Notes: generated by a model from the sequence alone, not told the origin. A stretch of DNA of 64,000 nt from Altererythrobacter sp. CAU 1644 (GCF_029623755.1 NZ_CP121106.1:1251001-1315000); one strand, 5' to 3'; numbered from the stretch's first letter, positions 25,632-34,724 are shown. Translations and numbers: made by a program.

Positions 25632-26459
25632 CTAGAGCGGCTGGCCCGCGCGCCCCGCGATCTCGACCACGAACTGCCATGCGCTGCGGCCCGATAGCGG
25701 CCCGCGCGCCCGCGACCAGCTTAGCGCCTCCTCGTCGGACCAGCTGAGCCCGCGCGGCTCGGCATGGGCGGCGACGATCGCCAGGTATTCGTCCTGGCTA
25801 CAGGGATGGAATCCCAACCGCAGGCCGAACCGGTCGGCCAGGGCCAGCGTATCGTCCATCCGATCGCGCTCGTGGAGCGGGCCCGACTGGTCGCTCTCGT
25901 CACGAGCAAGGATCGCGCGGTGATTGGACGTGACGGCAAGACGGATGTTCGCAGGGCGGGGGGCAAGGCTGCCCTCGAGTGCGCTGCGCAGGTTGCGCAG
26001 CATCGCATCGTCTCCGTGATCGAAGGCAAGATCGTCAAGATAGAGCAGGAACCGGCGTTCGAGTGAGCCGAGCATAGTGAAGAGTTCGGGGAGTGCCGAC
26101 AGGCTGGCGCTATCGAGCTGGATCAGGGCCAGGCGCCCGGGATCGCTCGCCTGCTCGGCCGCGACCGCCGCCCGCAACAGCGCCGACTTGCCCATGCCGC
26201 GCGCACCCCACAGCAGCATGTCGTGCGCCGCCGCGCCGCTCGCATGACGCGCGATGTTGGCGACTACCGCCTGCTTCTGCTGGTCGATGCCGCGCAACCG
26301 ATCGAGCGGTAATGCATCGATCTCATCGACCGGGTAAACCTCGCCGGCGTGCCAGAAATAGGCCGGATGCGCAGTCCAGCTTCGTTCCCGGGGCGCGCCC
26401 GGTGCGATCCGTTCGAGCGCAGCAGCGATACGTGCCAGCGGATCGCCCTGGTCGGCCAT
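25632..26459 (-). CDS. DUF815 family AAA-type ATPase
   Basis: A 275-residue ATPase starting MADQGDPLARIAAALERIAP. Walker A is GARGMGKSAL at residues 85-94 and Walker B is FLLYLDDLAFD near residue 135. The pattern HHRAILARDE before a C-terminal lid with FGLRLGFHP is the DUF815 hallmark. The family is widespread in alphaproteobacteria, often near twin-arginine or secretion genes; its job is not known. The ATG lies 7 bp after the acyl-CoA dehydrogenase stop, so it is probably co-transcribed. A longer upstream frame within that gene was rejected. Confidence 0.85.
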   Translation of the reverse strand: MADQGDPLARIAAALERIAPGAPRERSWTAHPAYFWHAGEVYPVDEIDALPLDRLRGIDQQKQAVVANIARHASGAAAHDMLLWGARGMGKSALLRAAVAAEQASDPGRLALIQLDSASLSALPELFTMLGSLERRFLLYLDDLAFDHGDDAMLRNLRSALEGSLAPRPANIRLAVTSNHRAILARDESDQSGPLHERDRMDDTLALADRFGLRLGFHPCSQDEYLAIVAAHAEPRGLSWSDEEALSWSRARGPLSGRSAWQFVVEIAGRAGQPL

Positions 26460-26466
26460 CGCCGCC

Positions 26467-28209
26467 TCAGCCCGCCAACCGTTCGGCGGGGAGCGCGTAG
26501 AGCAGCTCCGCACCGGCCATGGCCGAACCCTTGAGGCCGGCCGCCTCGGGCACGATCCGCGTCAGGAAAAAGCGCGCGCTTACCGGCTTGGTATCGGCCA
26601 ATGCCGGCGCTGCGCCAGCCGCGACCGCATCACGCTGTCTCATCAACTGCCACCCGGCAACCGCGACCGCCATCATGGTGCAGAAGGGGACGCTGCCGGC
26701 TAGCCGGTCATCGAGGCTGGCATCGCCCTGCATCCAGCGCGCGACTTCGAGGCAATCCTGCGCCAGCGCCTTGAGCTCCGGCTCGCCTGCGGCATCCCGG
26801 GCGATATCGTCGAGCAGCGCGGTCAGCGCCTCGCCGCCGTCTAGGCCCAGCTTGCGGGTGACGAGGTCGGCGGCCTGGATGCCGTTGGTCCCTTCGTAGA
26901 TCGGGGCGATCTTCGCGTCGCGCCAATGCTGCGCCGCCCCGGTCTCCTCGATGAAGCCCATTCCGCCGTGAACCTGGATACCAATACCGGCGACTTCGAC
27001 CCCGACATCGGTGCCCCATGCCTTGAGCAACGGGACCAGCACCTCGCCGCGCGACTTCGCGACGTCATCGCCCAGCGAACCGCGATCAACCTGTCCCGCG
27101 CAATAGTAGAGCAGCGCCCGCGCGCCTTCGGTCAGCGCCTTCATCCGCAGCAGCATGCGGCGGACATCGGGATGCTCGACAATCGCTACCGGGTCCTTGC
27201 CGGGCGCGCCCGCCCGCGCCGACTGCACCCGGTCCTGCGCGTATGAGAGCGCCTGCTGCTTCGCCCGCTCGCTGATCTGGACGCCCTGGTTGCCGACATT
27301 GATCCGCGCGTTGTTCATCATCGTGAACATGGCCATCAGGCCGCGGTTCTCCGCCCCGATCAGCTCGCCGATACATTCGTCATTGTCGCCATAGTTCATC
27401 ACGCAGGTCGGCGAAGCGTTGATGCCGAGCTTGTGCTCGAGGCTGACGCATCTGAGGTCGTTCCGCGAGCCGAGCGAGCCATCTTCCTTCAGGTGATATT
27501 TCGGGACCACGAACAACGAGATGCCGCGCGTCCCCTCGGGCGCATCGGGCAGCCGCGCCAGCACCAGGTGAATGATGTTCTCGGCCAGCTCGTGCTCGCC
27601 CCAGGTGATGTAGATCTTCTGGCCCTTGATCAGGTACTTTCCGGCATGCTCGCCATCTGTGATCGGCGTGGCGGTGGCGCGCAGGGCGCCGACATCGCTG
27701 CCGGCCTGCGGCTCGGTGAGATTCATCGTCCCCGACCAGGCGCCGCTCACCAGCTTGGGCAGGTATCTGGCCTTCTGGGCGTCCGAGCCATGGTGCTCGA
27801 TCGCCTCGATCGCGCCGACGCTCAGCATCGGCAGCAGCGTAAAGGCCATGTTGGCCGAGCCGAGGTTCTCGAGCACGTTGCAGGCGAGCGTGAACGGCAG
27901 ACCCTGGCCGCCGAAGTCCTCGGGGCTGGCGATGGCGTTCCAGCCCTGCTCGACATAGGCGCCATAGGCCTGGTCGAATCCCTCGGGCAGGCGCACCACG
28001 CCGTTCTCGAGCCTCGCGCCCTCGAGGTCGCCGATCCGGTTCAGCGGGGCGAACTCTCCTGCGGCGAACTGGCCCACGCCTTCGACGATCGCTTCGACCA
28101 GATCGGCTTCGGCCGCGGCAAAGCGCTCGCTCTGCGCGAGCTCCTCGATTCCAGCATTGACGCGGATCGCGAGTAGCTGGTCCTGGGTGGCGGGGGCATA
28201 TGAAGTCAC
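26467..28209 (-). CDS. acyl-CoA dehydrogenase, long form of the DmdC type
   Basis: A 580-residue flavoprotein. The acyl-CoA dehydrogenase core contains MNLTEPQAGSDVG (substrate/FAD-binding signature) and GGMGFIEETGAAQHWRDAKI near the C-terminal side, followed by an extra C-terminal domain. Length and sequence match the family annotated as acyl-CoA dehydrogenase with C-terminal domain, including methylmercaptopropionyl-CoA dehydrogenase of DMSP breakdown. No dmdA/B/D gene is nearby, so ordinary or branched-chain fatty acyl-CoA is equally possible. It donates electrons to ETF. Confidence 0.9.
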   Translation of the reverse strand: MTSYAPATQDQLLAIRVNAGIEELAQSERFAAAEADLVEAIVEGVGQFAAGEFAPLNRIGDLEGARLENGVVRLPEGFDQAYGAYVEQGWNAIASPEDFGGQGLPFTLACNVLENLGSANMAFTLLPMLSVGAIEAIEHHGSDAQKARYLPKLVSGAWSGTMNLTEPQAGSDVGALRATATPITDGEHAGKYLIKGQKIYITWGEHELAENIIHLVLARLPDAPEGTRGISLFVVPKYHLKEDGSLGSRNDLRCVSLEHKLGINASPTCVMNYGDNDECIGELIGAENRGLMAMFTMMNNARINVGNQGVQISERAKQQALSYAQDRVQSARAGAPGKDPVAIVEHPDVRRMLLRMKALTEGARALLYYCAGQVDRGSLGDDVAKSRGEVLVPLLKAWGTDVGVEVAGIGIQVHGGMGFIEETGAAQHWRDAKIAPIYEGTNGIQAADLVTRKLGLDGGEALTALLDDIARDAAGEPELKALAQDCLEVARWMQGDASLDDRLAGSVPFCTMMAVAVAGWQLMRQRDAVAAGAAPALADTKPVSARFFLTRIVPEAAGLKGSAMAGAELLYALPAERLAG

Positions 28210-28271
28210 GACGGCGTCATCCTCGCGGCAATTCTCTTGGCAATCTTCGCCTTCACCTATAGCGCGCTGCC

Positions 28272-29231
28272 ATGCGCGGCAAGAACGCTACGGAACGGCT
28301 ATCGCCAGACGAACAGGGAATCGCGCGCGCGGCGCAGATCCTGCGCGACGGCGGGCTGGTCGCCGTGCCGACCGAGACGGTTTACGGGCTTGCCGCCCGC
28401 GCCGACAGCGATGAAGCGGTAGCAAAGATCTACGCCGCAAAGGGCCGCCCCAGCTTCAACCCGCTGATCGTCCATGTCGGCGACACGGCGCAGGCCAATA
28501 TTCTGGCCCAGTGGGACGAGCGGGCGACGAGAATGGCCGAGGCATTCTGGCCCGGTCCGCTGACGCTGGTACTGCCGCGCCGCCCCGATGCCGGGCTGGC
28601 CACGGCGGTCACCGCCGGGCTCCCCACGCTTGCACTCCGCTGCCCGGCCCATCCGGCGATGCGTGCGATCATAGCGGCAGCACAGGTGCCGCTGGCGGCC
28701 CCCTCGGCCAACCGCAGCGGCTTCGTCAGCCCGACGATGGCCGAACACGTGTTCCAAACGCTCGACGGGCGGATTGACGCGGTGCTCGACGGCGGGGCGA
28801 CGGCGCGCGGGCTCGAATCCTCGATAGTTGCGCTGCGCGACATTGCGAATGGGGGCGGATGGCAAATGCTGCGCCCCGGCCCGATCACGCGCGAACAGAT
28901 CGCCGAAGTCATTGGTGACGATCGCGAGATAGCTGTGGCGGCCACGGCGATCGAGGCGCCGGGGCAGCTCGCCAGCCATTATGCGCCGGGGAAACCACTC
29001 CGCCTCGAGGCGGAGCAGGCCGTGCCGGGCGAGTTCATGATCGGCTTCGGGACGATCCCCGGCGATTGCACCTTGTCGAGCGCGGGCGATCTGGAGGAGG
29101 CGGCAGCACGGCTTTACGAATGTCTCCACCTGGCTGCCGAAAGCGAGCAGGCGCGCATCGCCGTGGCGCCGATCCCCGACCGGGGCATCGGCACGGCCAT
29201 CAACGACCGGTTGCGGCGCGCGGCGGCCTAA
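28272..29231 (+). CDS. tsaC: L-threonylcarbamoyladenylate synthase (Sua5/YrdC long form)
   Basis: A 319-residue protein. The YrdC domain has VPTETVYGLA (residues 37-46), the KGRPSFNPL motif and PSANRSGFVSPT. A C-terminal Sua5 domain follows with SHYAPGKPLRL. It makes threonylcarbamoyl-AMP from threonine, bicarbonate and ATP, the first step of the universal t6A37 modification of ANN-decoding tRNAs. It is divergent from the acyl-CoA dehydrogenase. The 319-residue length points to the Sua5 form rather than the short TsaC. Confidence 0.93.
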   Translation: MRGKNATERLSPDEQGIARAAQILRDGGLVAVPTETVYGLAARADSDEAVAKIYAAKGRPSFNPLIVHVGDTAQANILAQWDERATRMAEAFWPGPLTLVLPRRPDAGLATAVTAGLPTLALRCPAHPAMRAIIAAAQVPLAAPSANRSGFVSPTMAEHVFQTLDGRIDAVLDGGATARGLESSIVALRDIANGGGWQMLRPGPITREQIAEVIGDDREIAVAATAIEAPGQLASHYAPGKPLRLEAEQAVPGEFMIGFGTIPGDCTLSSAGDLEEAAARLYECLHLAAESEQARIAVAPIPDRGIGTAINDRLRRAAA

Positions 29232-29239
29232 GTTCGGTG

Positions 29240-29572
29240 TCAGTCCTCTTCCGGCTCGACCGGGATCGAGGGTAGCAGGACCTGGATCTGGCGATGGGTC
29301 TCGCGTGCCTGGTCGCACGAGCGGCGGTTGCCGTCGGCGCATTCCTTCATCTGCTTGTCGTAAGCGCGTTCGAGCTTGCCGAGGCGCTCCTCGCGCTTGC
29401 GCAACTCGCGCCCGCGCTTCTCATCCGCTTCGGACTGGCTGGTGGTGGCAAGATCGACCGTCTTGCTCGCGATCTTGACCGGCGCGGTCACTACATCGGC
29501 CGCAGTGCGGACAATACAGCCGGGCAGGGCAAGGGAAACCAGGGCTAGGGTGGAAAGGGCAAGGCCGCGCAT
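29240..29572 (-). CDS. small predicted lipoprotein of unknown function
   Basis: A 110-residue protein starting MRGLALSTLALVSLALPGC. The lipobox LPGC places the acylated cysteine at residue 19. A short hydrophobic region, then a strongly charged heptad-like stretch (EADEKRGRELRKREERLGKLE) predicts a coiled coil; two more cysteines follow. The acidic end is PVEPEED. It is probably anchored in the outer membrane. I do not recognise a family. It is convergent with the Sua5 gene, separated by 8 bp. Confidence 0.7.
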   Translation of the reverse strand: MRGLALSTLALVSLALPGCIVRTAADVVTAPVKIASKTVDLATTSQSEADEKRGRELRKREERLGKLERAYDKQMKECADGNRRSCDQARETHRQIQVLLPSIPVEPEED

Positions 29573-29635
29573 CGGGATACTCCTGACACGCGGCCTAGGT
29601 ATGCGCAACTGAGCGCGCGATGAATGGAGCCGGGC

Positions 29636-30505
29636 TCAGGCCTTGCGCGGCTTCTTCGGTGCCTTTGCGTTATCCTTGGCCTTGGCAACCCGCTTCTTTG
29701 CCTTGGCTTTTGCCTTGGCCTTCGGTTCGGCTTTGGCCTGATCGGGAGCGGCTGCCTCGGTCGTTGTCGCGTCGCCAGCTTCGCAGATCAGCTTGCCCGA
29801 ACCCATTGCCTGCACTTCGCAGGTTGCGCGGCCGATCACCCGGATCGTGCCCGAGCCCATGATGTTCGCTTCGACCCTGCCATCAGAGGCGAAGCTTGCA
29901 TCGCCCGAGCCAACCACGTTGACATCGGCTCGCTCGACCTTGAGGCCCTTCATGTCGACCTTGCCCGAACCGGCGACATTCAGGTCAAGCCGGTTGGCCT
30001 TGCCGCCGACATCGGCTCCACCCGAACCCAGCAGATTGACATCGACCCGGTCGGCGTCGATCGCCGCAACCGAAAGCCAGCCCGAGCCGAGTATGTTGAT
30101 ATCGGCGTTCTCGCCCATGCCAGGGGCCTCGATCCGGCCGGATCCCGCCATGGTGACGGAAGAGGGGGCGGGCATCGTCACGCGGACGGTCGCCTTGCCG
30201 TCGAGCCGACCCGAGTTCGGCTTGCGCAGAATGCCGAGAGTGCCGTCGGACAGGGTGAAGCGCAGGGCATCCTGCACCTCGGCCGGGCCTTCGACTGCGA
30301 TGGCCAGCTTCTGTCCATCGGTCAGCACCACGTTGTCGGGACCGAACAGGACGAGTTCGGTGGGCGGGTCGCCCGACATGTCGAGTTCGGCAAGCGGCAC
30401 GCCCTCTTCGCCGTTGATGCTGACATCCATGTCGCAGCCGGAAACGGCTGCACCAAGTGCCATGGCTGCGATCGGCGCAATACCCTTGATCAGTTTGTGG
30501 AACAT
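29636..30505 (-). CDS. GIN-domain (DUF2807) lipoprotein with a lysine/alanine-rich tail
   Basis: A 289-residue protein starting MFHKLIKGIAPIAAMALG with a lipobox-like cysteine at residue 24 (VSGC). Repeated short strands with GSG steps (GSGRIEAPG, GSGWLSV, GSGGADVG, GSGKVDMKG, GSGDASF, MGSGTI) form the parallel right-handed beta-helix typical of DUF2807. A final segment of about 45 residues is nearly all lysine, alanine and proline (AKAKAKAKKR). The function is unknown; related proteins are putative auto-transporter adhesin heads or envelope proteins. Confidence 0.78.
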   Translation of the reverse strand: MFHKLIKGIAPIAAMALGAAVSGCDMDVSINGEEGVPLAELDMSGDPPTELVLFGPDNVVLTDGQKLAIAVEGPAEVQDALRFTLSDGTLGILRKPNSGRLDGKATVRVTMPAPSSVTMAGSGRIEAPGMGENADINILGSGWLSVAAIDADRVDVNLLGSGGADVGGKANRLDLNVAGSGKVDMKGLKVERADVNVVGSGDASFASDGRVEANIMGSGTIRVIGRATCEVQAMGSGKLICEAGDATTTEAAAPDQAKAEPKAKAKAKAKKRVAKAKDNAKAPKKPRKA

Positions 30506-30576
30506 GCGGGGGGTCCTCCAGGATAGGTCAATGCGTATTGCCGATATAATACAGTACGCGGGCCGCTTCAACCGTG

Positions 30577-30608
30577 CAAAAGAAAAGGGCCGCCCCGTGG
30601 GGCAGCCC
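30577..30608 (-). terminator. intrinsic terminator of carD
   Basis: On the minus strand GGGCTGCCCC-AC-GGGGCGGCCC forms a 10-pair stem followed by TTTTCTTTT. It lies 30 bp after the carD stop and before the next leftward gene, so it ends the carD transcript. Confidence 0.85.
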
Positions 30609-30637
30609 TCTGTCGATCCCGAAGGGTCGCCTGTCGA

Positions 30638-31171
30638 TCAGGCTTCTTCGGTGCTTTCGTAATATTGCGGTGCGTGCTCGCGCAGCACGGTGAGGATCTT
30701 CTCGAGCGCGGTCGGCTCGTCGGTTTCCTCCATCGCGGCGAGTTCGCGGGCAAGACGGCTCGAGGCGGCCTCGAAGATCTGCCGTTCGGAATAGCTCTGC
30801 TCGGGCTGGTCTTCCGGGCGGAACAGGTCGCGGGTCACCTCGGCGATCAGCACGATTTCGCCCGAATTGATCTTCGCTTCATATTCCTGGGCGCGGCGCG
30901 ACCACATGGTCCGCTTGACCTTGGGCTTGCCCTTGAGCGTTTCCATCGCTTCCTTGAGCGTCTTGTCGCTCGACAGCTTGCGCATGCCGATCGATTCGAC
31001 CTTGTTGGTGGGCACGCGCAGGGTCATGCGCTCCTTCTCGAAGCGGAGCACATAGAGTTCGAGCTGCATCCCGGCGATTTCTTCGTTCTGCAGTTCGATC
31101 ACACGACCAACGCCGTGTTTGGGATAGACGACATAGTCGCCGACAGTGAAAGCAGGAGCCTTGCTGGCCAT
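30638..31171 (-). CDS. carD: CarD/CdnL-family RNA polymerase-binding transcription regulator
   Basis: A 177-residue protein. The N-terminal RNA-polymerase-interaction domain begins FTVGDYVVYPKHGVGRV (residues 8-24), followed by LRVPTNKVESIGMRKLSS. The basic helical C-terminal domain has TMWSRRAQEYEAKINSG. In Caulobacter, CdnL binds the polymerase beta subunit and stabilises open complexes at rRNA and other growth promoters. Its mRNA appears to have a leader of about 150 bases, with a near-perfect -10 box far upstream, and a strong terminator. Confidence 0.95.
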   Translation of the reverse strand: MASKAPAFTVGDYVVYPKHGVGRVIELQNEEIAGMQLELYVLRFEKERMTLRVPTNKVESIGMRKLSSDKTLKEAMETLKGKPKVKRTMWSRRAQEYEAKINSGEIVLIAEVTRDLFRPEDQPEQSYSERQIFEAASSRLARELAAMEETDEPTALEKILTVLREHAPQYYESTEEA

Positions 31172-31332
31172 GCGGTATCCTTTCTTGCGACCCGACCGAT
31201 AGCTGACGGTCGAACTCCCTTGCCGGGCCGGCCTGAAGCGGGCGCCGCGGAGATCCGACGATGTGTGCTACTGGTCCTGGAGCCTTTCTTCTTTCACGCC
31301 TTCAGCCGGGACCAAACCGGCAGGCTTGATCT

Positions 31333-31364
31333 ATTATATAGCACACTCGCAAGAAAATTGCGAG
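31333..31364 (-). promoter_or_regulatory. likely carD promoter with an overlapping palindrome
   Basis: On the minus strand TATAAT (31338-31333) is a consensus -10 box. Just upstream, CTCGCAA-5-TTGCGAG (31346-31364) is a perfect 7-bp inverted repeat covering the -35/spacer region, where no good TTGACA is seen. The palindrome may be an operator. A GANTC site (GAGTC, 31362-31366) overlaps its edge. Transcription would start near 31325, giving a leader of about 150 bases before the carD ATG. Confidence 0.5.
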
Positions 31365-31431
31365 TCTCTTGCATAAAGTCGAACGCCCGCCGTTTGAGGC
31401 AGGTCAATTGGTGTGAAAAGCGGCAGTGGGC

Positions 31432-31770
31432 TCAGTCGCCTTCGCCGGGATCGGGCGTGAAGTACTTCTCGAACTTGCCCTCTTCGCCCTTGTGCTCGTC
31501 GGCGTCGGCGGGCGGTTCCTTCTGGCTCGTGATGTTCGGCCATTCGGCGGAATATTTGGTATTGAGTTCAAGCCATTGCTCAAGCCCGTCCTCGGTATCG
31601 GGCAGGATCGCCTCGGCCGGGCATTCCGGTTCGCACACGCCGCAGTCGATGCATTCGGAAGGATTGATCACCAACATCGTTTCGCCTTCGTAGAAACAGT
31701 CCACCGGGCAAACCTCGACGCAATCGGTGTATTTGCAGCGGATGCAGGCGTCGGTGACGACATAGGTCAT
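31432..31770 (-). CDS. fdxA: seven-iron ferredoxin FdxA
   Basis: A 112-residue protein beginning [25 protein letters not shown], the standard FdxA start. The cluster-binding cysteines are in this segment and in [13 protein letters not shown], giving a 3Fe-4S and a 4Fe-4S cluster. The C-terminal extension with WLELNTKYS is the alphaproteobacterial form. Soluble electron carrier; the partner is not evident. carD lies 260 bp downstream on the same strand but has its own promoter. Confidence 0.96.
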   Translation of the reverse strand: MTYVVTDACIRCKYTDCVEVCPVDCFYEGETMLVINPSECIDCGVCEPECPAEAILPDTEDGLEQWLELNTKYSAEWPNITSQKEPPADADEHKGEEGKFEKYFTPDPGEGD

Positions 31771-31797
31771 GGATGAAGGTCCTTCTCGATCATCGAA

Positions 31798-32106
31798 TCA
31801 GCTAGGTGCTATGGCGATATCGCCGTCGCGGTCAAGCTCGCGATAATGGGAGCGCGCCAATCCGGGCGAACTGCGTCGTTCGGGCAGGCCCACCACCTCG
31901 ATGATCCTCACTGCCTCGCCGAGGGGGATGGTCAGGACATCGCCGGGGTGGACGCAGGCGCTCGACCGGCGGACATGCGCGCCATTGCAACGGATATGGC
32001 CTGCTTCGATCAAGGCGCTGGCGCGGCTGCGAGTGCGGGCGAAGCGGCAATAGACCAACCACCGGTCGAGCCGCATGCTGCCGCCCGAAGCGCTGCTCTC
32101 GGTCAA
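31798..32106 (-). CDS. RNA-binding S4-domain protein (HslR-like)
   Basis: A 102-residue protein. MRLDRWLVYCRFARTRSRA opens an S4 RNA-binding fold, with IEAGHIRCNGAHVRRS completing it and a short tail. Related Hsp15/HslR rescues stalled 50S subunits carrying nascent chains. The frame can start at TTG 32106, overlapping the helicase stop as TTGA, or at ATG 32076, which loses ten poorly conserved residues; the choice is uncertain. Coupling to a helicase gene suggests RNA-linked roles for both. Confidence 0.8.
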   Translation of the reverse strand: MTESSASGGSMRLDRWLVYCRFARTRSRASALIEAGHIRCNGAHVRRSSACVHPGDVLTIPLGEAVRIIEVVGLPERRSSPGLARSHYRELDRDGDIAIAPS

Positions 32107-34724
32107 CCGGGCTTGCCTCCCAGCAGCTCGGCGAGGCCGTCAAAGGCGCCGCCGCTCCTGGCAGGCCCGGTCTGGGGCTGTTTCTTGCGGCGGTCGTCGC
32201 GGGCACCGCGCTTCTGGCCCTGCGGGCCCTTGCCGGGCTTGCCTTCCGGGCTGCGCCGTTGCGGCGATTTTTCGCCGGCACGACGCGGCCGCCAGCTCCA
32301 GCTGTCGGGCGCGGGCGGGCCGTACATCCCCTCGGCGAGCGGACGGGCGCGGTGCTGGTGAAACCCTGCGGCTCCGAGCAGGCGGGCGATATTGCCCTGT
32401 TCGAGTCCGATCGAGATCGGCAGCGCGGTATCGAGCGCAAAACGTGCGGGCGGCTTCTTGTCCGCGCCCGTTGCCTTGGCGCGGGCGTCGAAGGCAGCGC
32501 GCAGGATCTTCTCGGCCAGGTCGACGCGAATGGCCTGGCTCCCGGCTGGCCGGTAACCTGCGGGCAGCCGTTTCTGCTCCGCGATGACTGGCAGCATCGC
32601 GTCCTGCAGTGGGCGCCGGTCGATCCCGAGCGCGTGGAGCAACTGGCGCGGCGCCGGCTTGAGCAGGGCATGGGCGAAGATGTCGAGCGCGCCGAACACC
32701 ACACCCAGCTTGCGCAGATAGGGGCGCAACTCCTTGGGCAGGTGCTGGAGCCCCGCGTTTTCGCGGCTGACGACGCCGTGACCGGCAATCAGCGTGTGGA
32801 GCAGGGCGCGCGCCTCGGAGCCGGCCTCGGGATCGCGCGCGGCCTGTGCCAGCTTGCGCATTGGCTCGAGCGGTTCCAGCTTGCCGGTGAGCCATGCCTG
32901 CAAACCGTCCTCCAGCCGCTTGCGCGGCGCCTCGGGCAGCAGCGTGACATCGCGCGTCAAGGTCAGGCGGGGGGCCGCGAAATCGTCGGGCATGTCGACG
33001 GTTGCCAGCGGGCGATCGCCCCACCGGATCGCGGCGTCGGCCAGCTCCAATTCGCCCAGGCCCTCGCCGAGCAGCCAGTCGGCGCGCTGGGTGAGAATGC
33101 CCGGAAGCGCTTTCTCTCCCGCGGCCAGCAGCATCTTGCGGTCTGCGGCGCCCGCTTCGGGGTCGACCGAGAAACGGAACCCGTCCAGCCGCCCTATGGT
33201 TTCGCCTTCGACGGTGAGTTTGCCGTCCTGTTCCAGAATTACCGGCAGCGCGCTTGCATCCTGCCCCAGGCTTTTCATCAAAATCGCCGTCCTTCGGTTC
33301 ACAAATCGCTCGGTCAGCCGCGCGTGCAGCGCATCCGAGAGCTTGGCTTCGACTGCGCGGGCCCGCGCCGCCATCTCGTCGCGCGCCAGCACCCAGTCGG
33401 GTCGCTGGCAGATATAGGCCCAGGATCGGATCGCGGCTATCCTTCCTTGCAGCGTGGCTATATCACCCTGCATTCGGTCTAGCTCGGCAATACGCGCGGC
33501 TACATAATCCGCCCCGAGATATCCCTCGCGCAGGTCGAGCCACAGTCGCCCTACGAAGCGGGCATGCTGGTCCGGGCCGACCTGGCGGAAATCGGGCAGC
33601 GAACAGGCTTCCCAGAACCTGCGGACCAGCCCGGCGCCCTTGATCTCTGCGGCAAACGGCTCATCGGCGAGGCGTTTGAGCACGGCGAGATCGATCGCTT
33701 CGGGTGCGGCGCGCAGCTCGGGCGCTGTAGGGGCGCTCTCGAGATCGCCGATCAGTACGCCCAGACTATCGAACCGCGGCTCCGCCTCGCGCCAGAACAG
33801 GTGCGTTAGCGGCGCGAAGCGGTGCTCTTCGATCGCATAGATCTCTTCCTCGGTGAACTCAGGCGCCTCGCCGGTGCCGCGAAGGCCCGATAGCGTCCCG
33901 AACGAGCCGTCCCGCTGGTGCCGCCCCGCCCGACCGGCGATCTGCGCCATCTCGGCCGGGGTCAGCCGCCGTTTGCGCCGTCCATCGAACTTGGTCAGCG
34001 CGCCGAAGGCGACATGGTTGAGATCGAGGTTGAGCCCCATCCCGATCGCATCGGTCGCCACGATGTAATCGACCTCACCATTCTGGAACAATTCGACCTG
34101 CCGATTGCGTGTTTCAGGCGAGAGCGCGCCCATGACGACCGCCGCGCCCCCGCGAAACCGCCGAAGCATTTCCGCCATCGCATAGACCTGCTCGGCGCTG
34201 AAGCCGACCATTGCACTGCGCGGCGGCAGGCGCGATAGCTTGGTCGAGCCGGCGTGGGTGAGGGTGGAGAAGCGCGGCCTGGCGACCATTTCGACGCCCG
34301 GTATCAAGCGCTTAACCAGCGGCTCGACCGTGGCCGAACCGAGCAGCATGGTTTCCTCGCGCCCACGGGCGTTTAGCAGGCGGTCGGTGAAGATGTGCCC
34401 GCGCTCGGGATCCGCGGCGAGCTGCGCCTCGTCGAGCGCAACGAAGGCGTGGCCTCCACCTAACCGATCCATCGCCTCGACCGTGCAGCAGAAGTAGCGC
34501 GCGTTCTCCGGCTCGATCCGCTCCTCGCCGGTGATCAGCGCAACCGCCTCGTCACCCTTGATCGCGCGGACCCGGTCATAGACTTCACGCGCGAGCAGGC
34601 GCAGCGGAAACCCCATCATGCCGCTCGAATGGCCGCACATGCGTTCGATCGCGAGATGCGTCTTGCCGGTATTGGTCGGGCCGAGAACGGCCTTGATCGC
34701 GCTCTCCGCGCCGAATGTACTCAC
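32103..34724 (-). CDS. SUV3-like superfamily 2 helicase
   Basis: An 873-residue protein from a GTG start (VSTFGAESAIKAVLGPTNTGK); an ATG 90 bp upstream is possible. Walker A is GPTNTGKTHLA at residues 15-25, followed by the DEAQ box LDEAQLAADPERGH. The second RecA domain has ATDAIGMGLNLDLN and QIAGRAGRHQRDG. Then come a long helical region and a basic C-terminus rich in lysine and arginine. It matches alphaproteobacterial relatives of the mitochondrial RNA/DNA helicase Suv3. It overlaps the S4 gene downstream by 4 bp. Exact substrate unknown. Confidence 0.88.
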   Translation of the reverse strand: MSTFGAESAIKAVLGPTNTGKTHLAIERMCGHSSGMMGFPLRLLAREVYDRVRAIKGDEAVALITGEERIEPENARYFCCTVEAMDRLGGGHAFVALDEAQLAADPERGHIFTDRLLNARGREETMLLGSATVEPLVKRLIPGVEMVARPRFSTLTHAGSTKLSRLPPRSAMVGFSAEQVYAMAEMLRRFRGGAAVVMGALSPETRNRQVELFQNGEVDYIVATDAIGMGLNLDLNHVAFGALTKFDGRRKRRLTPAEMAQIAGRAGRHQRDGSFGTLSGLRGTGEAPEFTEEEIYAIEEHRFAPLTHLFWREAEPRFDSLGVLIGDLESAPTAPELRAAPEAIDLAVLKRLADEPFAAEIKGAGLVRRFWEACSLPDFRQVGPDQHARFVGRLWLDLREGYLGADYVAARIAELDRMQGDIATLQGRIAAIRSWAYICQRPDWVLARDEMAARARAVEAKLSDALHARLTERFVNRRTAILMKSLGQDASALPVILEQDGKLTVEGETIGRLDGFRFSVDPEAGAADRKMLLAAGEKALPGILTQRADWLLGEGLGELELADAAIRWGDRPLATVDMPDDFAAPRLTLTRDVTLLPEAPRKRLEDGLQAWLTGKLEPLEPMRKLAQAARDPEAGSEARALLHTLIAGHGVVSRENAGLQHLPKELRPYLRKLGVVFGALDIFAHALLKPAPRQLLHALGIDRRPLQDAMLPVIAEQKRLPAGYRPAGSQAIRVDLAEKILRAAFDARAKATGADKKPPARFALDTALPISIGLEQGNIARLLGAAGFHQHRARPLAEGMYGPPAPDSWSWRPRRAGEKSPQRRSPEGKPGKGPQGQKRGARDDRRKKQPQTGPARSGGAFDGLAELLGGKPG

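Noticed and set aside
28743..28754. GAACACGTGTTC palindrome inside the Sua5 gene, considered as another parS
   Set aside because: It shares only the CACGTG core; the outer bases do not fit TGTTNCACGTGNAACA.
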